Made by a program: the position numbers and the translations under genes. From Chordicoccus furentiruminis (GTDB lineage: Bacteria > Bacillota > Clostridia > Lachnospirales > Lachnospiraceae), in the NCBI RefSeq assembly GCF_019355395.1, contig NZ_CP048829.1, positions 806,001-870,000 on the forward strand: 64,000 bases of DNA, in the 5' to 3' direction. The notes under the pieces are model-generated. The model saw only the letters and a program-made list of their open reading frames with translations. It did not search any database and had not been told where the DNA came from. This document shows, one piece after another, positions 59,455 to 64,000 of this stretch (positions are counted from its first letter, which is position 1; every line of letters begins with the position of its first letter).

Positions 59455-60180
59455 TCAGCGGTTGCCTTCCATGTTCTTTCTGAACCTTCTGAAGTCGCCG
59501 AGGGCCCGCCTTCCGATAAGCAGAATCTTTTTTATGTTAATTGAATTGGTCCCGCCCTGCCGCGGTCTGAAGGACACGGGCATAAAGGCTACATTTTTCT
59601 GATCATACACGCCGAATGTCGTCATCATCACATTCGGCAGATTGTAATCATCAGACGGAAGCCTCGGAAGATAGTCTTTCACATACTGACTCTTCATCAG
59701 TCTGAACGGTGCGTTGGAGTCCGGAATCCCGACGTGGAAATATATCCTCAGAATGAAGCAGAGAATTCTTTCCACCAGAACTCTTGAGACGCCGTCCCTG
59801 CGGTCAGTCCGGTTTCCGAATACCGCGTCATACTCAGCGCGGCGGTTCCAGAAACTCTCGAACTCATCCGGATTCGTTTGACCGTCCGCATCCGTCTGGA
59901 AGATATAATCCGCGCCGTGCGCAAGGGCATACCGATAGCCGGCAATGACGGCCGATCCATGCCCTCCGTTCTGTTTTGTCAGGGCAATTAAGAAAGGTCT
60001 CCTCTTTTTTTCTTCGATGACGATATCATACGTCTGATCCCTGCTTCCATCGTTGATGATCACAAGTCGCGAGAGGCCTTCTTCATTATGCTTTTCCACA
60101 ACCGGATACCATTCGTTTACCGTTCTTCGAATATTGGCGGCCTCATTATAAGCCGGAATCACAACATATAAGACATCCAT
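59455..60180 (-). CDS. Family 2 glycosyltransferase (DPM1/DPG-synthase-like)
   Basis: A 241-residue GT-A fold transferase starting MDVLYVVIPAYNEAANIRRTV. The nucleotide-binding Asp is in INDGSRD, and the DxD metal motif is D97-A-D99 in FQTDADGQTN. The pattern resembles dolichol- or undecaprenyl-phosphate sugar transferases, but no C-terminal membrane segment is present. The sequence is visibly less GC-rich than its neighbours, which together with the adjacent intron suggests a more recently acquired patch. It has its own promoter. Confidence 0.9.
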   Translation of the reverse strand: MDVLYVVIPAYNEAANIRRTVNEWYPVVEKHNEEGLSRLVIINDGSRDQTYDIVIEEKKRRPFLIALTKQNGGHGSAVIAGYRYALAHGADYIFQTDADGQTNPDEFESFWNRRAEYDAVFGNRTDRRDGVSRVLVERILCFILRIYFHVGIPDSNAPFRLMKSQYVKDYLPRLPSDDYNLPNVMMTTFGVYDQKNVAFMPVSFRPRQGGTNSINIKKILLIGRRALGDFRRFRKNMEGNR

Positions 60181-60222
60181 ACTTTCTCCGCCTCATCGCT
60201 TCATAAAAAGTGTCCGAAACCC

Positions 60223-60251
60223 AGTATATTGAAGGACAGGCTCATTGTCTA
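60223..60251 (-). promoter_or_regulatory. Predicted promoter of the glycosyltransferase gene
   Basis: Minus strand TAGACA-17-TATACT, about 40 bp upstream of the ATG. It overlaps an inverted repeat (GACAGG ... CCTGTC) of unknown role. Confidence 0.6.
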
Positions 60252-60348
60252 TCGACTGCCTGTCAATTTTCGGTTCCGCGGCGCCGGCGTACGGCATCGC
60301 GACGGCCGGCTCCTTCGCCGCTCCATACCGGAAACCCTTCCCCTTAAA

Positions 60349-62258
60349 ATCGAGTAGGAGGCGGTGATTAGCCGCCGTCCTCTCACACCACCGTGCTTAC
60401 CGTTCGGTACACGGCGGTTTCAACAGTTGTCGTGCACAGACTGATATGCTGCGGCCAGATCATAAAAGCCCCAGCGTATCAGTCTTTCTTTTGTTAAGGC
60501 CGTCTTAACCACACCTGTGTTCACCATTCGCCAGTATGCTTTCCGGCTGTAGGCGCCTTCACAGGCTGCCCATTCGGGCAGACCCAGTCCCATCAGCTTG
60601 CGTTTGCGCGTCCGTGGCAGTTTCCACTGTTTCCAGATGCACATCCGTACGCGTCTGTACAGCCAGCCGTTCAGGTCGGCGATGTTTCTCTTCATGTCCG
60701 CTATACCGTAGTAATACAGCCATCCGCGCGCAGAAACCTCTATTCGCTTCATAGCCGCTACTATGCTTCCGCATTTACTCCGGGAAGTGAGCATACGCAG
60801 TTTCTCCTTGAACTTCTTCCATGACTTCGCATGGACACGGACGTACACTCCGTTCTTACCTTTCCCGAAACAGAAGCCAAGGTACTTAAAATTTCGAATC
60901 GCAAACACGCTGACCGTTCTGCTTTTCTCCCGATTCACCTTCAATTTCAAGGTTCCTTCAAGATACTTCACGCTGGATTCCAAAAGCCTCTGCGATGCCC
61001 GTTCACTTCTCGCCAGCAGCACGATGTCGTCTGCGTAGCGGATGCATGGCACCCCTCGTCTTCTGAATTCCTGGTCAAATTCGTTCAGATAGACGTTCGC
61101 GAGCAATGGCGAAAGATTTCCGCCCTGCGGGGAACCTTCTTCTGTCGGAACCACAACACCGTCTTCCATTACTCCACTCTTCAGATAACGCTTGATCAGC
61201 TGAATTACTCTTTCGTCTTTGACGTTCTGTCTCAGAAGGTTGAGCAGTTTCACATGGTTGATCGTGTCGAAATATTTGGAGAGGTCAAGAACAACTGCCC
61301 TTGTGTATCCCTGTTCCGCATACTCCTTTATCTTCCGAATGGCATCCTTCGCACTTCTTCCCGGACGGTAGCCGTAGCTTCCGTCTGAGAACAGCGGTTC
61401 ATAGATGGGCATCAGCTGTTGTGCTATTGCCTGCTGGATGATGCGGTCAATCACCGTCGGAATACCAAGTTTTCGTACCCCGCCGTCCGGCTTCGGGATT
61501 TCTTTGCGTCTTACGGGTGACGGAGTGTAATGGCCGCCCCTTATCTTCACTATAAGTTCGCTCTGATGCTCCTTCAGCCATGGAAGCGCGTCCTCTATGG
61601 TCATCCCATCGACTCCGGGCGCTCCTTTATTGGCCTTCACTCTCTTGTAGGCACGGTTAAGGTTATCCTTATCCAGTATCCTTCCGAGAATGTCCGGCTC
61701 TGCACTGTCCCTTTCCTTCCATATCCGGTTGAAAGAGCGGTGCGCTCTCACATACCCTTTGCGTTCCGCGCTATCTCTTTGTGAGCAGCCGTCATTGCTG
61801 ACGTTTTCTGTACCCATTCGCTCTCTCCTCCTTTCCGGGTCGTACTTGGAACTCCTGTTGATTCAGCCCTTCACGGCCATGCCGCTACTATGGCCTCTGC
61901 TGACTCCTGTGCGTTCAGCACTGCTTTTGGCAGTGGTTACTCCTTTCAGAGCATATCGCACAGGCCTCCCCGGGTACCACACGTTTCTTTCCCTCCATCT
62001 ACCTGCCTCATTTATTCCCGCTGATTCCGTGTAGTTACTGGGCTTCGGCTTGTCTCGCAGTCTTACCCTCAGCGAAAACCTTATATGAGATTTCTGTTCG
62101 TCAGGCCGGAGGTTTGCCCTCGGGTTAGTATGTTCCCCGAATCCGGCTTCCTTCAGATTCCACCTCGCGATGGACACCCTTGCCTTCGACTGTCTCCTTC
62201 CCACTACCGGGCGGATTCCGGACTTACACCGGTTAGAAACGTGCGCCGCCGGGCGCAC
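60349..62258 (-). mobile_element. Group II intron with encoded reverse transcriptase
   Basis: A complete 1.91-kb retroelement. The minus-strand 5' end is GTGCGCCC, matching the GUGYG rule. The 3' end is CTCCTACTCGAT, fitting the terminal AY rule. Just inside it are a domain V-like hairpin (CCGTG-TACC-GAAC-GGTA-AGCACGG) and a domain VI-like stem. A long structured leader of about 440 bp precedes the reverse transcriptase ORF. The 5' exon ends in TTTTTCTC directly behind a terminator stem, and the 3' exon resumes TTTAAGG. Boundaries are inferred from consensus ends. No second copy was seen in the window. Confidence 0.85.
60420..61817 (-). CDS. ltrA: Group II intron reverse transcriptase/maturase
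   Basis: A 465-residue intron-encoded protein. Reverse transcriptase blocks are RVKANKGAPGVDGMT, PVRRKEIPKPDGGVRKLGIPTVIDRIIQQAIAQ, GYRPGRSAKDAI, EEGSPQGGNLSPLLANVYLNE and the catalytic YADD at 261-264. The maturase (X) domain follows (GWLYYYGIADMKRNIADLNGWLYRRVRMCIWKQWK). It ends soon after, with no Cys/His endonuclease domain, so mobility would use the endonuclease-independent route. AGGAGGAG precedes the start. The frame is intact, so the element may be active. Confidence 0.95.
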   Translation of the reverse strand: MGTENVSNDGCSQRDSAERKGYVRAHRSFNRIWKERDSAEPDILGRILDKDNLNRAYKRVKANKGAPGVDGMTIEDALPWLKEHQSELIVKIRGGHYTPSPVRRKEIPKPDGGVRKLGIPTVIDRIIQQAIAQQLMPIYEPLFSDGSYGYRPGRSAKDAIRKIKEYAEQGYTRAVVLDLSKYFDTINHVKLLNLLRQNVKDERVIQLIKRYLKSGVMEDGVVVPTEEGSPQGGNLSPLLANVYLNEFDQEFRRRGVPCIRYADDIVLLARSERASQRLLESSVKYLEGTLKLKVNREKSRTVSVFAIRNFKYLGFCFGKGKNGVYVRVHAKSWKKFKEKLRMLTSRSKCGSIVAAMKRIEVSARGWLYYYGIADMKRNIADLNGWLYRRVRMCIWKQWKLPRTRKRKLMGLGLPEWAACEGAYSRKAYWRMVNTGVVKTALTKERLIRWGFYDLAAAYQSVHDNC

Positions 62259-62263
62259 GAGAA

Positions 62264-62298
62264 AAAGACCGCCTGCACCATCGGGTGCGGCAGTCTTT
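62264..62298 (-). terminator. Terminator of the surface-protein gene and intron insertion site
   Basis: Minus-strand stem AAAGACTGCCGCACC pairing with GGTGCAGGCGGTCTTT (one bulged base and one G-T pair), loop CGAT, then TTTTTCTC. The intron begins at the very next base. A second small hairpin (TCCGTCCG / CGGACGGA, 62311-62329) lies between it and the stop codon. Confidence 0.8.
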
Positions 62299-62338
62299 CT
62301 CTCCATATCTTCCGTCCGTCACGGACGGATACAGTCCG

Positions 62339-64000
62339 TTATTTCTTCTTTCTCCGTCCGGCGATCAGAAGAATCACCACGACCGCCAGAGCCGCCACGG
62401 CGACGCCCACATAGAGCCCGATCGGCGATGTGTCGCCGGTCTTCGCCGCATTGACCTTCGTTCCGTAGGTATTCGTGATCACCATGCCGTCAATGCTCTT
62501 GCTGTATCCCTGAACCGCCGCTTCGTCAACGGTCCACGAGATTTCCTTTTCATCCTCGTACTTCGGAAGCGCCGGGAGCGTATAAGTCCAGGTGTCCGCC
62601 GTCTTGGTCGGAGCCTTGCAGGTGAAGGTCTCATACTTCGTTCCGTTCTTATAGAGCGTCACGGAGATAGAGGAGGGTCTCGCCTTGGCAGCGTTGCCGG
62701 AATCCACCCATTTCTTGACGATCTTCAGCGTGACCTTCTCGTTCGGGTCGATGTTCTTCCTGCAGGTCCAGGTACCGGTGAACGTGATGTCCGAATCGCC
62801 GACCGTCTTTTTGCTCTGATCGTAGCCGGCGAACGTCCAGATCCAGCTTCCTACCGTCAGCGTTGTCTCCGCAGGACTGATCGCTCTGACCTCCTGACCG
62901 CTTTCGTACTCATTGCCGTCCGACGGGAGCAGCGCCGCCACATCGTCCGGAATCCCGAAGCCTTCGGTTCCCGAAACAAAGGTGTAGTGGACGTTGTACG
63001 TCTTCACTTCCTTCTTCTCAAAGGACCAGGTTCCGGTGAAGGTAATGTCGGAATCCTCGACTACCGCGCTGTCCTGATCATATCCCCGGAAATTCCAGGT
63101 GCCGTCCGATACGGACACTTTGAATGCCGCCGGCTTTCTGGCCGTCACGGTGGACCCGGCGGTGTACTCGTTTCCGTCACCCGGAATCAGCTCCATCACC
63201 GCATCCGGCAGCTTGTACTGATCGTTGTCCGATACGAACTGGTACTTCACCTCGTAGGTTTCAGCCGATTTGAACGTCCAGATGCCGTAGAACGTGTTGT
63301 CTCCGTCGGCCGTAACCGTCAGCGAGGAGTGGTCATATCCCGCAAATGTCCAGGTGCCTTCCGGCTCCTCAACTGTCGTCCTGGCCGGCGCCTGCGCCGT
63401 CACCTTCGTGCCGGCCTTGTATTTCGTGCCGTCCTTCGGAAGCTGATCCATGACATCCACCGGAAGCTCTGTGCCGTCCTGAGCGGAGAAGTCATAGAAT
63501 ACTGAGTAAAGCTCGGATACCGTGTCCGCCTCCGGGGAAGACGATCCGGATTTCGAAGAATCCGTTCCGGATGAAGCCGTGTCCGACGAAGCCGTCTCGG
63601 ATGAGGCTGTCTCCGACGAAACCGTCTCGGACGAAGCCGTCTCGGACGAAGCCGTCTCGGACGAAGCCGTCTCGGATGAGGCTGTCTCCGACGAAGCCGT
63701 CTCGGACGAAGCCGCCTCGGACGAAGCCGTCTCGGATGAGGCTGTCTCCGACGAAGCCGTCTCGGACGAAGCCGTCTCGGACGAAGCGTTTCCTGATGTG
63801 GTCTCTGTGCCTGATGCCTTCGGGGCGAACACCCATGTGCCGGTGAAGACCATACCGCCGTCCGCCATCCGTTTTTGATCCGCGTCATAAGACCGGAACG
63901 TCCAGGTTCCGTCCTCTGTCTCCACAGACTGCTTCTCCGGCGCCTGCGCCGTCACTTCCGTGCCGCTCGTGTACTGACCGTCGTCAGCGGGCAGAAGCGC
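62339..64000 (-). CDS. Cell-surface protein with SHIRT-like repeats and Cna_B-like domain, 5' end cut
   Basis: The last 553 residues of a large wall protein; the frame continues through the window edge. There are four copies of a roughly 80-residue unit of SHIRT type, each with LPxDG-x-Y-x-x-G, then GTWTFxGYD and TFTGTW. Between the first and second visible units lies the Ser-Glu-Thr-Ala-Ser minisatellite. A Cna_B-like domain follows (VTLKIVKKWVDSGNAAKARPSS ... WTVDEAAVQGYSKSIDGMVITNTYG). The tail is AAKTGDTSP, a hydrophobic helix and GRRKKK, a sortase-type anchor lacking the usual Leu-Pro. Probable adhesin or stalk protein. Confidence 0.88.
   Translation of the reverse strand, partial: ALLPADDGQYTSGTEVTAQAPEKQSVETEDGTWTFRSYDADQKRMADGGMVFTGTWVFAPKASGTETTSGNASSETASSETASSETASSETASSEAASSETASSETASSETASSETASSETASSETVSSETASSETASSDTASSGTDSSKSGSSSPEADTVSELYSVFYDFSAQDGTELPVDVMDQLPKDGTKYKAGTKVTAQAPARTTVEEPEGTWTFAGYDHSSLTVTADGDNTFYGIWTFKSAETYEVKYQFVSDNDQYKLPDAVMELIPGDGNEYTAGSTVTARKPAAFKVSVSDGTWNFRGYDQDSAVVEDSDITFTGTWSFEKKEVKTYNVHYTFVSGTEGFGIPDDVAALLPSDGNEYESGQEVRAISPAETTLTVGSWIWTFAGYDQSKKTVGDSDITFTGTWTCRKNIDPNEKVTLKIVKKWVDSGNAAKARPSSISVTLYKNGTKYETFTCKAPTKTADTWTYTLPALPKYEDEKEISWTVDEAAVQGYSKSIDGMVITNTYGTKVNAAKTGDTSPIGLYVGVAVAALAVVVILLIAGRRKKK
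63575..63788 (-). repeat. 15-bp minisatellite encoding SSETA repeats
   Basis: About fourteen tandem 15-bp units encode Ser-Ser-Glu-Thr-Ala with minor variants (SSEAA, SSETV, SSDTA). Identical blocks of several units recur, a sign of recent expansion by slippage or unequal exchange. As units are multiples of three, length changes keep the frame. Confidence 0.9.

Noticed and set aside
61863-62306. 147-codon frame upstream of the reverse transcriptase
   Set aside because: Lies in the structured 5' part of the intron RNA, crosses the intron boundary and terminator, and resembles no protein.
63575-63788. Possible CRISPR array
   Set aside because: Units are contiguous 15-bp coding repeats without unique spacers; no cas genes in the window.
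63522-63878. Plus-strand frame encoding SDEAV repeats opposite the SETAS minisatellite
   Set aside because: Tandem 15-bp units leave several frames open. The minus-strand frame has conserved domains on both sides, so this one is an artefact.

Overview
The window is a GC-rich chromosomal segment of a Gram-positive anaerobe of the class Clostridia, most likely a member of the Lachnospiraceae. The evidence is the classical rpmG-secE-nusG-rplKA-rplJL-rpoBC order, families I recognise from that group (DUF5721, DUF5685, COG2509, YesL/DUF624), strong AGGAGG ribosome-binding sites, and cell-wall proteins of Gram-positive type (sortase-like tail, L,D-transpeptidase, lipoproteins). Nearly all genes lie on the minus strand, and most of the long open frames opposite them are high-GC shadows. 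Species cannot be fixed from the sequence alone.

Layout. 1-9.6 kb: htpG (cut by the window edge, with a CIRCE-like operator), a DUF5721 gene, purC on the plus strand, then glnS, a HAD phosphatase, a small acidic protein, a COG2509 flavoprotein and a lipoprotein in one direction, plus YesL and a membrane-anchored unknown. 9.8-21.7 kb: an alpha-galactoside utilisation locus with a binding protein, two permeases, two AraC-type regulators and three alpha-galactosidase-type enzymes. The binding-protein promoter carries two 21-bp-spaced direct repeats that look like an AraC-family operator. 22-26 kb: an aldo/keto reductase, HD hydrolase and phosphopantetheinyl transferase operon meeting a SHOCT membrane protein, then a secreted protein divergent from a TetR regulator.

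27-32 kb: a two-gene operon of a transmembrane Ser/Thr kinase with a large extracytoplasmic helical-repeat region and a 973-residue membrane-anchored Ig-like protein. 32-43.8 kb: the RNA polymerase and ribosomal protein cluster with its own promoters, an L10 leader and attenuators. rpmG is a 49-codon gene with a GTG start. 43.9-47.2 kb: a Crp/Fnr-type regulator followed by a binding protein, permease and ATPase. A perfect 14-bp palindrome sits at about -41.5 from the predicted start of the transporter genes. 47.3-60.2 kb: ftsH, a second lipoprotein related to the first, a radical SAM/SPASM protein, a Cof-type HAD phosphatase, a zinc-ribbon/DUF5685/J-domain operon, deoD, a HAAS-type membrane protein, an L,D-transpeptidase, an alpha/beta hydrolase and a family 2 glycosyltransferase. 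60.3-64 kb: a complete group II intron of about 1.9 kb inserted directly behind the transcription terminator of a repeat-rich surface protein (SHIRT-like repeats, SETAS minisatellite, Cna_B-like domain), which runs off the window.

The most interesting points are regulatory: the CIRCE/terminator hybrid before htpG, the AraC direct repeat, the Crp/Fnr-type palindrome at -41.5, and the intron sitting in a terminator T-tract. Among uncharacterised modules, the best candidates are the kinase/Ig-protein operon and the zinc-ribbon/DUF5685/J-domain operon. No CRISPR array, prophage, insertion sequence or tRNA gene was found.
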